Source: Betaproteobacteria bacterium (GTDB lineage: Bacteria; Pseudomonadota; Gammaproteobacteria; Burkholderiales; Burkholderiaceae_D). From it: DNA of 64,000 bases. The number at the start of each line of letters is the position of its first letter. Position 1 is the stretch's first letter. The notes beneath the pieces were generated by a model. The model was given only the letters and a program-made list of their open reading frames with translations, was not told where the DNA came from and did not search any database. Positions 1-9,614 of this stretch are shown in pieces. A program made the position numbers and the translations under genes. Location: contig JANXTA010000009.1 in assembly GCA_025356395.1 (NCBI GenBank), positions 42,383-106,382 of the forward strand, read 5' to 3'.

Positions 1-1106
1 CGATCCGACTGCTCACCAAGGCGCTGCGACCGCTGCCCGACAAGTTCCATGGGCTCGCCGATCAGGAGGTGAAGTACCGGCAGCGCTACGTCGACCTGAT
101 CACCAGCGACGAGACGCGCCGAACGTTCGTCGCGCGCAGCAGGACGCTGTCGGCGATTCGCGGCTTCATGACCGGCCACGACTTCCTCGAAGTCGAGACG
201 CCGATGCTGCATCCGATCCCCGGGGGCGCTGCCGCCAAGCCGTTCGAGACGCATCACAACGCGCTCGACATGAAGATGTTCCTGCGCATCGCGCCCGAGC
301 TGTATCTCAAGCGGCTGATCGTGGGCGGCTTCGATCGCGTGTTCGAGATCAACCGCAGCTTTCGCAACGAGGGGGTCAGTCCGCGCCACAACCCCGAGTT
401 CACGATGATCGAGTTCTATGCGGCGTACGCCGACTACCAGTGGCTGATGGGCTTCACCGAGTCACTGATCCGCGAAGCCGCGATCGCCGTCACCGGCAGC
501 GCGACGCTGAACTACCAGGGCCGGCCGCTCGACCTGTCGCAGCCGTTCGAGCGCCTGACCATCACCGGCGCGATCCGCAAGTACTTCCCCGACTATCGCG
601 ACGAGGACCTCGCGGACATCGCCTACCTGCGTACCGAGCTGAAGAAGAAGGGCGCCGCGATCGACCACGCGCCGCTGAAGAACGCCGGGCTCGGCGCGTT
701 GCAGCTCGCACTCTTCGAGGATACCGCCGAGAGCCTGCTATGGAAGCCGACCTACATCGTCGACTACCCGATCGAGGTCTCGCCGCTCGCCCGCGAGTCC
801 GACACGCGGCCGGGCATCACCGAGCGCTTCGAGCTCTTCATGACCGGGCGCGAAGTCGCCAACGGCTTCTCCGAGCTCAACGACGCCGAGGACCAGGCCG
901 CACGGTTTCGCAGCCAGGTCGCGGCCAAGGAAGCGGGCGACGAGGAGGCGATGTACTACGACGCCGACTACATCCGCGCGCTCGAGTACGGCATGCCACC
1001 GACCGGCGGCTGCGGCATCGGCATCGATCGACTGGTGATGCTGCTGACCGACTCACCGAACATCCGCGACGTGATCCTTTTTCCGCACATGCGCAAGGAA
1101 GACTGA
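1..1106 (+). CDS. lysS: Lysine--tRNA ligase, class II (5' end outside window)
   Basis: Charges tRNA-Lys with lysine in the cytoplasm. The reading frame is open from base 3 and runs into the window, so the N-terminal anticodon-binding OB-fold domain is missing here and only the class II catalytic domain is seen. Visible class II signatures are the KYRQRYVDL segment near the beginning, motif 2 ([18 protein letters not shown]), the lysine-pocket stretch [13 protein letters not shown], and motif 3 near the C-terminus ([12 protein letters not shown] followed by [10 protein letters not shown]). An internal GTG at 69 is not the start, because family sequence continues upstream of it. The identification is secure. 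Confidence 0.97.
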   Translation, partial: IRLLTKALRPLPDKFHGLADQEVKYRQRYVDLITSDETRRTFVARSRTLSAIRGFMTGHDFLEVETPMLHPIPGGAAAKPFETHHNALDMKMFLRIAPELYLKRLIVGGFDRVFEINRSFRNEGVSPRHNPEFTMIEFYAAYADYQWLMGFTESLIREAAIAVTGSATLNYQGRPLDLSQPFERLTITGAIRKYFPDYRDEDLADIAYLRTELKKKGAAIDHAPLKNAGLGALQLALFEDTAESLLWKPTYIVDYPIEVSPLARESDTRPGITERFELFMTGREVANGFSELNDAEDQAARFRSQVAAKEAGDEEAMYYDADYIRALEYGMPPTGGCGIGIDRLVMLLTDSPNIRDVILFPHMRKED

Positions 1107-1157
1107 TCGCGTTCGCATGCATCGCTTTCGTCGTCGTTCATAAAAAAGGGAGACATC

Positions 1158-1571
1158 ATGAAAGCCTCTTCAGTACTTCTGGCCGCAAGCGGTGCGGTGC
1201 TGTTCGCGCTCGGCTTCGGGACCAGCCTGGTCGCGCAGACGCTGAGCGATTCACCGCAGCGGGTCGAGCAGAAACGCGCCGATCTCAGCGGCACCCCGAA
1301 CATGGAAGTGATCGAGTCGATTGCCGAATACAAGAAGGGCGAGCGAGTCGATCTGCACCTGCATCACGGGCTCGAGGCGGCTTACGTCGTGCAGGGCTCG
1401 ATGATCCAGCCCGATGGCAAGGACCCCGTACTGCAGCCGACCGGGACCGTGCTGCTCAATCTTCGTGATGCGAAGCACGGTGGCTACAAGATCGTCGGCG
1501 ACACGCCGCTGAAGCTGTTCACCGTGCACATCGTCGACAAGGGCGCTCCGCTCTACGACTACCAGAAGTGA
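1158..1571 (+). CDS. Secreted small cupin-domain protein
   Basis: A 137-residue protein with an N-terminal signal peptide (hydrophobic core LLAASGAVLFALGFGTSL, likely cleavage after VAQ) followed by a single cupin fold. The metal-binding pattern HLHHGLEAAYVVQG near residues 70-84 and a later His (AKHGGYKI) fit the two cupin motifs. A good ribosome-binding site (GGGAGA) lies 7 nt before the ATG. The substrate is unknown: cupins range from metal-dependent dioxygenases and isomerases to plain binding proteins. The gene stands alone between lysS and an oxidoreductase and suggests a periplasmic role. Confidence 0.82.
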   Translation: MKASSVLLAASGAVLFALGFGTSLVAQTLSDSPQRVEQKRADLSGTPNMEVIESIAEYKKGERVDLHLHHGLEAAYVVQGSMIQPDGKDPVLQPTGTVLLNLRDAKHGGYKIVGDTPLKLFTVHIVDKGAPLYDYQK

Positions 1572-1627
1572 GTGGGGATGCGCGCGTCGCGCGATGACGC
1601 GCGCATTCGATCCACGCCGGGCACGAG

Positions 1628-2629
1628 ATGAGCGATGCCGACCTGCTGATCGTCGGTGGCGGCGTCGCCGGTCTCTCCGCCGCTTGGCACGCGAAGCGGG
1701 CCGGTCGCCACGTCACGCTCGTCGATGAAGGCATTCATCGGGCCAGCGATCTGCCGATCGCGCTGATCAATCCGCTGCGCGGCCACACGGGTCGGCTCGT
1801 CACGAACGGCATCGAGGGCATGCACGCGACGTTCGCGCTGATCGATACCCTGCGCGATGCCGGCCATGCGATCGAAAGCGGTCGCGGTCTCCATCGCCCG
1901 TTGATCGACGTCGCACCCGCAGCACGGCACGAGGCGTTCTGGCGGGCGAAGCTCGACGGCACGCTCGCCTTCGACTGGCATGTCCGTGCGCCGGAAGCGC
2001 TGGGTCTCGTCGAACCGGTGCCGTGCCTGCACCTGCACGATGCCGGATGGGTCGCGCCGCTCAGCCTGCTCGATGCGTTGAAGATCGCCAGCGACGCCAC
2101 TCTCATCGTCGATCGCGCGACGGACATCGCGCGTGCGGGCCAGCATCATGTCGTCGGGCTCGCGAGCGGATCGACGCTCACCGCCCGATCGATCCTGTGG
2201 TGCGGAGGCGCATGGGGTGCGGCGCTGCTCGATCGGCATGCGACAACGGCGTCGGGCGATGCGCTCTACAAACCCGGCAGCCTGCTCGTCGTCGACACGC
2301 TCCTGACGGCGATGCCGCTGTCGTTCGGCCTGTACGCCGCACCTTTCGGCGCGGACCGCACGTTGATCGGACCCACGCGCGAAGGATCCAGCGCCACGTT
2401 CGCCGCCGATCCCGCATCGCCCGAGGTCGTCGCCCATCTGGCCGATCGCATCGCACGGGTCTTCGGAACGACGATGACGGCCCACGAGGTGTGGCGAGGC
2501 GTGCGCCTCGCGCGACTGTCGTCTTCCGCCACGGTCGCGCTCGATGGCATCCCGACCCTGACGGCACTGGGCTCGCGCGGCTTCCTGATGGCACCGTGGC
2601 TCGCGGTCGCCTGGGCGCGCTCGCTATGA
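1628..2629 (+). CDS. FAD-dependent oxidoreductase (DAO family)
   Basis: A 333-residue flavoprotein. The N-terminus holds a Rossmann dinucleotide-binding motif (LIVGGGVAGLSAAWHAKRAG) followed by an acidic residue at the end of strand 2 (VTLVDEG), typical of D-amino-acid-oxidase-like proteins. A second FAD contact region (LTARSILWCGGAW) lies mid-protein and the C-terminus has the usual closing substrate/FAD loop (GSRGFLMAPWLA). It resembles the oxidoreductase half of MnmC-like and glycine-oxidase-like proteins but has no methyltransferase domain, and its substrate cannot be told. It is transcribed with its neighbours and ends 39 bp before the CPBP protease gene. Confidence 0.8.
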   Translation: MSDADLLIVGGGVAGLSAAWHAKRAGRHVTLVDEGIHRASDLPIALINPLRGHTGRLVTNGIEGMHATFALIDTLRDAGHAIESGRGLHRPLIDVAPAARHEAFWRAKLDGTLAFDWHVRAPEALGLVEPVPCLHLHDAGWVAPLSLLDALKIASDATLIVDRATDIARAGQHHVVGLASGSTLTARSILWCGGAWGAALLDRHATTASGDALYKPGSLLVVDTLLTAMPLSFGLYAAPFGADRTLIGPTREGSSATFAADPASPEVVAHLADRIARVFGTTMTAHEVWRGVRLARLSSSATVALDGIPTLTALGSRGFLMAPWLAVAWARSL

Positions 2630-2668
2630 TGCGCGGGCCCTGAAACATCCGACCCGAGAAAGTCACGC

Positions 2669-5600
2669 GTGACCACCGACCTGATCAAGAAGCCCATCGT
2701 CTGGATTGCCCTGCTGATCGCGTCGGGACTGTGCGTCTTCACGGTGCTGCATTACTTCGGTGATGCGTTCTCGGTGCTGGACCTCGACGTGCGCATGTCG
2801 CGCGACGACGCGATCCGCGATGCGCGAAGGATCGCAGCCGACCAGAAGCTCAACGGCGATCGACCGGCGGCGACGCTGACCGAAGGCGTCGCGCAGTTCG
2901 GTGGCGACTCGGCCGCGCAGACCTTCATCGAACTCGAAGGCGGCGGCAAGCCCGCGTTGAAGCCGCTGGTCGACAATCGCGACGAGTTCTCGCTTTACAA
3001 GTGGCGCGTGCGGCTCTACGCGCCGAGCGTCGAGCGCGAGGTGCAGGTCGCGTTCACGCCCGATGGCCGTCCTGCGGGTTTCTTTAGCAGGATCCCCGAG
3101 GCCGAGCCCGGCGCCGCGTTGACGGCGGACGCGGCGCGCGCGATCGCGACGGCCACGGCGACGCGCGACTGGAAGGTGGACTTCAGCCGCTATCGCGCGC
3201 TCACGGCTTCGGCGGAAACGAAGCCGGGCAAGCGGGTCGATCACGAGTTCGTCTACGAGCGCATGCTCGACGGCGCGCCTTCGATCGGCGAAGGACGCCT
3301 GCGTCTGCGCCTGGTCGTCGCCGGTGACCGCCTGACGCAGCTGCAGCGGTTCATCTACGTGCCCGAGGCCTTCGCGCGGCGCTACGAGACCATCCGGTCG
3401 GTCAACAACAACATCGCGTCCGCGGCCAGCATCGCTGCGGGGCTGCTCTACGGACTAGGCGGCTGCCTGATCGGCCTGATCTGGCTGATGCGCCGCCAGG
3501 CCGTTCGCTGGGCACCGTCGGCCAAGTGGGCAGGCGTGGTCGCCGTGCTGATCGCGGGCGCGGGCCTCGCATCGATCTCGGGCAGCTGGTATGGCTACGA
3601 CACGGCGACCTCGGCGTCGACGCACCTGATCACGCGCATCGGCGGGGTCGTCGTCGTCGGCGTGATGACGTGGCTGCTACTGACCGTGGTCTTCGCGACG
3701 GCCGAGGGCATGGGTCGGCTCGCGTTCGGCTCGCATCCGCAGTTGTGGCGGACCTGGCGCACGCCCTCGGCGATCTCGCGCGCGATCTGGGGCCGCACGC
3801 TGGCCGGCTATGCGTGGATCGGCTTCGACCTCGCCTTCATCGCGATCTTCTACTTCCTCGTGCAGCGCTATCTCGGCTGGTGGTCGCCGTCGGACGCGCT
3901 GATCGATCCCAACATCCTCGGCACGCCGCAGCCCTGGCTCGGACCCGTGTCGATGGCCTTGCAGGCAGGGCTGATGGAGGAGTCGCTGTTCCGCGCGATC
4001 CCGCTCGCCGGTGCCGCGTTGCTGGGCCGTCACTTCAAGCGCGAGAAGCTGTTCATCGTCGTCGCGCTGGTGTTGCAGGCCATCGTGTTCGGCTGCGCGC
4101 ATGCCAACTATCCGGGGCAGCCTGCCTACGCGCGACCGATCGAGCTGTTCCTGCCATCCCTGGTGTGGGGCGTGGTCTATCTTCGCTACGGCCTCGTGCC
4201 CGGGATGCTGTTCCATTTCGGCTTCGACCTCGTGCTGATGTCGATCCCGCTGTTCGTGACCGATGCACCCGGCATCGTGTTCGATCGAGCGATGGTGATC
4301 GGCATCCTCGCGCTGCCGTTGATCGTGCTGACCGTGCAGCGCATTCGCGCAGGGCGCCTGATCGATCTGCCCGACAGCGAACGCAATGCGGCCGCAAGCA
4401 GCGCTCCGCCATCGAGACCTGAAGCTGCCGCCCTCGAAGCCGTCGACGACCTGAAGCAGGGACTGGCTTCGACCGCGCCTGCATCGGCAGCAGAGCCAGC
4501 CGAATATTTCCTGCCACGCACGCGGCGCGGGAACGCCCTGCTGGTCCTGCTGGCCGTGGTCGGCGTCGTCGGCCTGGGCCTGCGTTTCGCGCAGCCCTAC
4601 GATGCGCCGGGCCTCTCCATCTCGCGGAGCGAAGCTATCGCCATCGCCGAGAAGACGCTGGCGGAGCGCGGCGTGCAACTTGACGCGCGTTGGCATCGGA
4701 CGGCCAAGGCTTCCGGCGTGGGCGACGAGTCCGGCACCAGTTTCGTGTGGCGTGAAGGCGGCGGCGACCTCTATCGCAAGCTGATGGGCAACGTCTTCTC
4801 GCCGCCGCACTGGGAGGTTCGCTTCGCGCGCTTCGACGGCGACGTCGCGGACCGCGACACGTGGCGCGTGTCGGTGGTCGACGATCGCGCGCCGCCCTAC
4901 GGTACGCGACTGGTCGAGCACGACGTGCCGGAAGCGCGTCCCGGCAAGGCGCTCACCGTAGTCGAGGCTCGACCGATCGCCGAGGCGGCGATCGCGCAAT
5001 GGTTGAAAGTCCCCGCGTCGGCGCTGCGTCCCGTCTCGGCGCAGGCGACCGAACAGCCGGCGCGCGTCGACTGGCTGTTTCGCTACGCCGATCCGGCGGT
5101 CGTGCTGCCATCGGGTGGCGAGGCGCGCATCGTGGTCGAGGTCGATGGCGACGAAGTCGCGCTGGTGGCTCGCAGCGTGTTCGTCCCCGACGCCTGGGCT
5201 CGCGAACAACGTCGTCGCAACGAGCGGCTGTTCATCCCAAGAACCTTGCTCGGTCTGCTGGGGGCCGCGCTCGCGATCGCGACCCTCGTCTCGCTGGTCC
5301 GCCGACTCGCACGCGGTGAAGCGTCGAAGCGCGCGGCCTGGGTCACGGCGCTGCTCGTCGTCGTCGCATTGCTCGCGTCCTCGGTGCTCGGCTTCAACGC
5401 GACCGAGTTCGGCTTCACGGTCGCGGAGCCCTACGCCAATCAGCTCGTGCGCCTCGGACTGCAGTGGGTGGGCATCGCCGCGGCCGGCGCGTTGTTCGGT
5501 GCGCTGGTGGCCGGCGTCGGCGTGCGTATGGCGAGTCGCACCGAGGACCCCGCTCCGCAGTCCGCGACGCGCTGGCATCGCTGGGGACCGGCGGTCTCGA

Positions 5601-6115
5601 TCGCGTTGCTGATCGCGGGGGCCGGCGGCTTCGCGACGCTCGGAGGACCCGGAGGAGATGCCCGCCTACCGTCCGTGGGAGCCGCCGACTCTTTCCTGCC
5701 GGCACTGGGCGCGTTCGTTGGCGGACTCGACTTCACCGGGACGGCTGCGGCCGCGTTGATCGTGGCGGCCGTGCTGTCGACCCGCCGTCGTCGCTTCGAG
5801 ATCGCGCTCGCCGTGGGTTTCGTCGCGGTGGCGGCGCTGGGCCGTGCTTCATCGCCCCATGCCGGCATCGCCGACATCGCGGGAGCCGGCGTCGTCGGCC
5901 TGATCGCCTGGTGGATCTATCGCACGCAACTGCGCGGTCGACCCGGCGTCATCGCACCAATGATGCTGTGCGTAGCCGTCCTCGGCGCCATCGTGACGCT
6001 CGCCCATCCGGCCTATCCGGGTGCGATTTTCACGACGGCCGCCGCGTTGATCGGCACGCTGGTCGGCTATGCGATCTGGCGCTGGCTGGTGAAGAGGGAC
6101 GAGCTCGGCGATTGA
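2669..6115 (+). CDS. Giant CPBP-family intramembrane protease with duplicated ectodomain
   Basis: A 1148-residue polytopic membrane protein starting at GTG. Order: a membrane segment (residues 7-27), an extracytoplasmic region with PepSY-like halves (about 40-240), several membrane segments, then the CPBP (Abi) glutamic protease core with EE at 437-438 and Arg 442 (EESLFR), His 478 (GCAHANYPG) and His 516 (LFHFGFD). After a cytoplasmic linker a second membrane segment, a second similar ectodomain (about 650-860) and another membrane bundle follow, without a second catalytic motif. CPBP proteins are usually 200-300 residues, so this is an unusual elaboration. CPBP enzymes cleave membrane or prenylated substrates; the target here is unknown. 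It ends 7 bp from a convergent protease gene. Confidence 0.83.
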   Translation: MTTDLIKKPIVWIALLIASGLCVFTVLHYFGDAFSVLDLDVRMSRDDAIRDARRIAADQKLNGDRPAATLTEGVAQFGGDSAAQTFIELEGGGKPALKPLVDNRDEFSLYKWRVRLYAPSVEREVQVAFTPDGRPAGFFSRIPEAEPGAALTADAARAIATATATRDWKVDFSRYRALTASAETKPGKRVDHEFVYERMLDGAPSIGEGRLRLRLVVAGDRLTQLQRFIYVPEAFARRYETIRSVNNNIASAASIAAGLLYGLGGCLIGLIWLMRRQAVRWAPSAKWAGVVAVLIAGAGLASISGSWYGYDTATSASTHLITRIGGVVVVGVMTWLLLTVVFATAEGMGRLAFGSHPQLWRTWRTPSAISRAIWGRTLAGYAWIGFDLAFIAIFYFLVQRYLGWWSPSDALIDPNILGTPQPWLGPVSMALQAGLMEESLFRAIPLAGAALLGRHFKREKLFIVVALVLQAIVFGCAHANYPGQPAYARPIELFLPSLVWGVVYLRYGLVPGMLFHFGFDLVLMSIPLFVTDAPGIVFDRAMVIGILALPLIVLTVQRIRAGRLIDLPDSERNAAASSAPPSRPEAAALEAVDDLKQGLASTAPASAAEPAEYFLPRTRRGNALLVLLAVVGVVGLGLRFAQPYDAPGLSISRSEAIAIAEKTLAERGVQLDARWHRTAKASGVGDESGTSFVWREGGGDLYRKLMGNVFSPPHWEVRFARFDGDVADRDTWRVSVVDDRAPPYGTRLVEHDVPEARPGKALTVVEARPIAEAAIAQWLKVPASALRPVSAQATEQPARVDWLFRYADPAVVLPSGGEARIVVEVDGDEVALVARSVFVPDAWAREQRRRNERLFIPRTLLGLLGAALAIATLVSLVRRLARGEASKRAAWVTALLVVVALLASSVLGFNATEFGFTVAEPYANQLVRLGLQWVGIAAAGALFGALVAGVGVRMASRTEDPAPQSATRWHRWGPAVSIALLIAGAGGFATLGGPGGDARLPSVGAADSFLPALGAFVGGLDFTGTAAAALIVAAVLSTRRRRFEIALAVGFVAVAALGRASSPHAGIADIAGAGVVGLIAWWIYRTQLRGRPGVIAPMMLCVAVLGAIVTLAHPAYPGAIFTTAAALIGTLVGYAIWRWLVKRDELGD

Positions 6116-6122
6116 GCCGAGG

Positions 6123-7694
6123 TCAGCGACTCGTTCCAGCGATCGCGCTGATGCCGGCTTCGAGCACTTCGTCGCGTCCCGCCCGGATGCCGGCGATGGT
6201 CGGACGCACCTCGATGTCGGGAACGATCCCCACGCGTTGCGTGGGTCGCTGATCGGGATAGAAGACGCCGAGTCCGCTGATCATGGTGCTGAGTCGGCCA
6301 GGCAGGGGGATCGTCGAGACGTTGCCGTCCGCGCCGGCGGTCGTGCTGCCCACGACGACGGCGTCCGGCGCCGCGCGCAGGGCCATCGTCGTGTACTCGG
6401 CCAGGCTCTGCGAGGCGTCGTCGACGAGGATCACGACCTTGTCGCAGTAGTGCGGCGAGGCAGGCTGCAGCATCGACGGCGCATTCGTCCAGTGGAAGGC
6501 GCCGGGGTTGGCGACATCGGCATAGGTGAAACCGACGAAGGGCGTGGCCTGCTCCACCAGCAGGTTGCCCAGCGCATATACGACATAGGCGGACGGATCG
6601 TTGCGCAGGTCGATGCCGAGGCCCTTCGTCTTCGCCGCTGCCTCGATGTAGCCGGGCACGTCGGCGATATTGATCGACGATAGCTTGAGATAAGCCACCT
6701 CGTCGGAGAGCAGGCGAAAGGTCGCGCCGGGCAGGTCGTGCGTGACCCACGGGTCGGCCTCGGCCACGCGTACGGCGTCGACGGTGCGCTCGCTCTCGAC
6801 GTCGGTCACGGCCAGGCGGATCGGCCCGCAAGGGCCACGGGTTATCTGCGAGGCCATGTCCCGCAATCGGGCTGCGTCGTTCGATGCCGCGTAGGACGGG
6901 GCTCGATCGTGGATGGCTGGTGCGATCGGCACGTCGTCGATCGCCGTGATCTCGTCACCGATCGCGATACCGACCGATGCGCGCGTGGCAGCGACAACGA
7001 GTTGCGTGCCTGCGACGAAGCGCAGGTCGATCGGCAGCCGGCATGCACCTATCGGCGGCCGCACGGCGAGCGAACTCCAGAGGTTGGCATGCGTGTCGCG
7101 GACCTGCGCGATCAGCGCCATCAACTCGCGCTGGTAGGTCGCTGCATCCGGCGCCATCACCATCTTCGGCAGCGCGACGCGCAGCGCCGCGTCCCAGTCG
7201 TCGATCAGTTCGCGATAGGGGAACCAGTACGCGATCACGTTCCAGAATCGATAGACGGCGAGCAGGCGGAAGCCGGCATCGTCGAGCGAGCTGGCGGGAT
7301 AGTTCTTCTCGTGATCGAACGTTGGGTTGCCGACGAGGCGCACGAGCGAGACGAAGAACTGCCGTTCCGCGTTCGGCCGATCGCGCACGATCGCCTGCAG
7401 ACGTCCGCTCAGCGGCTGGCCCAGACGGGGCACGTCATCGATCCACGCCAGCGCCGGACGGGTCTGCAAGCCTTGCTCTCCCAGCGTCGCCCAGGGCTTG
7501 CATGGCTCACGCGGTCCGAGGCCGTCGATCCACGTCACCAGCGCTTCATTGACGGCCTCGCGACTGTCCTTCGCGAGCAGGACCAGGACGATGCGGAACA
7601 AGTCGTAGTTCCACTGCCGGGTGCCCGACGCGACGCGCGGGTCTTGATACCTGAGCAGCCCCCAGACCTTGCCGAGCAGGGTGAGCGTGTCGAC
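6123..7694 (-). pseudogene. S41-family protease, catalytic portion cut off by in-frame TAA
   Basis: Encodes the C-terminal, catalytic part of a tail-specific-protease-like (S41) enzyme. The family sequence begins directly after a TAA at 7695-7697 (VDTLTLLGKVWGLLRYQDP) and stays in the same frame as the upstream reading frame 7695-8324. It contains a helical entry region, a PDZ-like stretch (GIAIGDEITAIDDVPI) and the catalytic segment with the serine in DDASQSLAEYT, followed by GSTTAGADGNVSTIPLPG. The first usable internal start is a TTG at 7601, which would drop the signal peptide and part of the fold, so a free-standing product would probably be cytoplasmic and non-functional. Either a nonsense mutation, a sequencing error or stop-codon readthrough explains this. 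Confidence 0.8.
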
Positions 7695-8324
7695 TTACAG
7701 GTCGGTCAAGGCGGTCGGTGCGATCGGCGAGCCCGCGTCGAACGTGTGATCGCTCTCGAACGCGGTGCGGTGCAGGGTGTCGAGTGGCTGGCCGTCGACG
7801 AACACGCGGAGATCGTCGACCCACGCCTTGCCGGCGCCGGACAACAGCGCACCGATGCGCACCACGTGTGCGTCCGCATGGATCGTCGCCCTGACCGTGA
7901 ACTCGGCCCAGTCGGCGCTGCCCTTGAGAGGCCTGCTCTCCATGTTGTCGAACGCGACGGGGCGACCCGCGGCGTTGTCCTCCACGAGGAACAACCCGGC
8001 CATGCCGTTCACGTCCTCGACCTTGGGGAAACCGTGCAACTCGATCTGGTTCCCGGCGAAGTCGACCGGCAGGCTGATAGACACCGCGGAGTAGTCCTGG
8101 TCGCTGTCGGCTCGACGTTCGATCCTGACGGACTGACGGCCGCCGTGGAAGACCACGCGATCGACGGACGCGGTGCCCGGCACGTTCGCTGCCCAGCCAC
8201 CGGGCACACCATTCGTCGCGGGTCTCTCGAACCCGAGGACCTCCAGGGCGACGCGTTGCTGCGCTTCGGCCGAGAAAGACGCGGCCATGCCCGCGCAGAG
8301 GACGACGACGGGGAGACGAATCAT
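7695..8324 (-). CDS. N-terminal portion of split S41 protease (signal peptide plus CBM-like domain)
   Basis: A 209-residue product with a signal peptide (LPVVVLCAGMAASFSAEA, cleavage before QQ) and one beta-sandwich domain (VDRVVFHGGRQSVRIER, ADWAEFTVRATIHADA) like the carbohydrate-binding-type domain at the front of secreted S41 proteases. It ends at a TAA that lies exactly where the protease domain should begin; the next codons on the same frame restore the family sequence. Together the two pieces would make a normal protein of about 733 residues. As it stands this half would be exported without catalytic activity. Confidence 0.75.
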   Translation of the reverse strand: MIRLPVVVLCAGMAASFSAEAQQRVALEVLGFERPATNGVPGGWAANVPGTASVDRVVFHGGRQSVRIERRADSDQDYSAVSISLPVDFAGNQIELHGFPKVEDVNGMAGLFLVEDNAAGRPVAFDNMESRPLKGSADWAEFTVRATIHADAHVVRIGALLSGAGKAWVDDLRVFVDGQPLDTLHRTAFESDHTFDAGSPIAPTALTDL

Positions 8325-8399
8325 CGCGAAACGATAAGGGCCGCGCTCCCGCTTTACTCTCTCGCCTGTCCTGCCGATGCAACGACGCGGGTCGGCAAT

Positions 8400-8939
8400 T
8401 CAGATCGGAAACACCAGACAAGTCGTGGTCGCAAACGCCAGCAGCTTGCCGGCGCTGTCGGTGAGCCGGCCCTCGGCGGTCGCGACCTGATTGCCGACCG
8501 AGATGATCTTGCCTTCCGCGCGCACGGGTCCGGTCTTCTCGGTCATGCCGCGCACGTAGTTGACCTTCAGCTCCAGCGTCGTGAAGCCCTTGCCCGCGGG
8601 CAGCGTCGTATGCACGGCGCAGCCGACGCACGAATCCAGCAGCGTGGCGGCATAGCCCCCGTGCACCGACCCTAGCGGGTTGTAGTGCTCCTTCCGTGGC
8701 GTGCCCTGGAACACGATGCGGCCATACTCGAACTCGATCGCAATGAAGTCGAGCACGCGGCCGATCGGCGGCGTCGGCAGCCTGCCGTCGCGGATGGCGG
8801 TGAACACCTCCATGCCCGACATCGTCTTCATCGTCTCGAGCGGGATTGTGCCGGGCTCGCCCCACTTGACGCGGATGGTGGCTTCCTGCTCGCGCCAGCG
8901 ATCGGCGATGTCGGAAGGGGGCAGGTCGACAGTGGTCAT
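8400..8939 (-). CDS. PaaI/YdiI-type hotdog thioesterase
   Basis: A 179-residue single hotdog-fold acyl-CoA thioesterase. The central helix carries the family signature HGGYAATLLDSCVGCAVHT, with the catalytic acidic residue in LLDSC, and the strands GFTTLELKVNYVRG and GPVRAEGKIISVGNQVATAEGRL follow. An N-terminal extension of about 60 residues precedes the fold. Substrate is unknown; relatives hydrolyse aryl- or acyl-CoA esters. It is divergent from a MarR-family regulator gene, with a small inverted repeat between the two, so regulation by that MarR protein is likely. Confidence 0.87.
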   Translation of the reverse strand: MTTVDLPPSDIADRWREQEATIRVKWGEPGTIPLETMKTMSGMEVFTAIRDGRLPTPPIGRVLDFIAIEFEYGRIVFQGTPRKEHYNPLGSVHGGYAATLLDSCVGCAVHTTLPAGKGFTTLELKVNYVRGMTEKTGPVRAEGKIISVGNQVATAEGRLTDSAGKLLAFATTTCLVFPI

Positions 8940-8985
8940 GCAGGCTCCGGAAAGGAATGGGACGGACGATCGGATTGCGAATTAG

Positions 8986-8997
8986 GTGTATCTACAC
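8986..8997. promoter_or_regulatory. Candidate MarR operator
   Basis: The perfect inverted repeat GTGTA-TC-TACAC sits in the 114-bp AT-richer divergent region between the thioesterase and the MarR regulator genes. MarR dimers bind short palindromes of this kind in shared promoter regions; assignment to this regulator is inferred from position. Confidence 0.45.
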
Positions 8998-9053
8998 TAT
9001 ATTCCTTCGTTCCCGGCATCTTTCATGTCGCCTGTCCGCCACTCCATTGGTCG

Positions 9054-9575
9054 ATGCTCCTTCCCGCCGAAGCCCCCAGCCACTACGACGGCGTCGATGC
9101 CCGGTCGGCAAAGCGCGCTACGGTCGACCTCGACCTGGCCGCGCAGATCCGTGGTTGCACCTGCTTCCGGGTGCGTCGACTGGCCCGTCGCGTGACGCAG
9201 ATCTACGACCGCATCCTCGCGCCCTGCGGTTTGCGCACGACGCAGTTCTCGTTGCTGTCGCGGCTGGCCTGGAACGACGAGGTCGCGATGGGTGCGCTGG
9301 CGGTGTCGCTCGACACGGACCGTACGACGCTCACCCGCAACCTCAAGGCGCTGCTCGATGCGGGGCTGGTATCGCTGGCGCGATCGGAACTCGATGCCCG
9401 GCAGCGCGTGGTGCGCCTGACCGAACCCGGACGCGTTCGCCAGGGCGAAGCGAAGAAGTTGTGGCGGATCGCGCAGAACGAGATCAACCGCACGATCGGC
9501 CCCGAGCAGACCGCCTCGCTGCATCGGCTGTTCGACGGGCTGATCGAGACGCTCAACGAGCACGAACGCACGTGA
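9054..9575 (+). CDS. MarR-family transcriptional regulator
   Basis: A 173-residue winged-helix regulator. After a variable start it has the MarR core: helix 1-2 (FRVRRLARRVTQIYDRIL), the recognition region TDRTTLTRNLKALLDAGLV and the wing with DARQRVVRLTEPGR. ATG 9054 was chosen since the frame upstream overlaps the divergent thioesterase gene and shows no family similarity. It lies head-to-head with that gene and 39 bp before an MFS transporter, a common arrangement in which MarR represses an exporter or degradation gene and is released by a small aromatic ligand. Confidence 0.88.
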   Translation: MLLPAEAPSHYDGVDARSAKRATVDLDLAAQIRGCTCFRVRRLARRVTQIYDRILAPCGLRTTQFSLLSRLAWNDEVAMGALAVSLDTDRTTLTRNLKALLDAGLVSLARSELDARQRVVRLTEPGRVRQGEAKKLWRIAQNEINRTIGPEQTASLHRLFDGLIETLNEHERT

Positions 9576-9614
9576 TGGCCGAGCCGCTCATGAATCTTTC
9601 AGGACCGTGACCCC

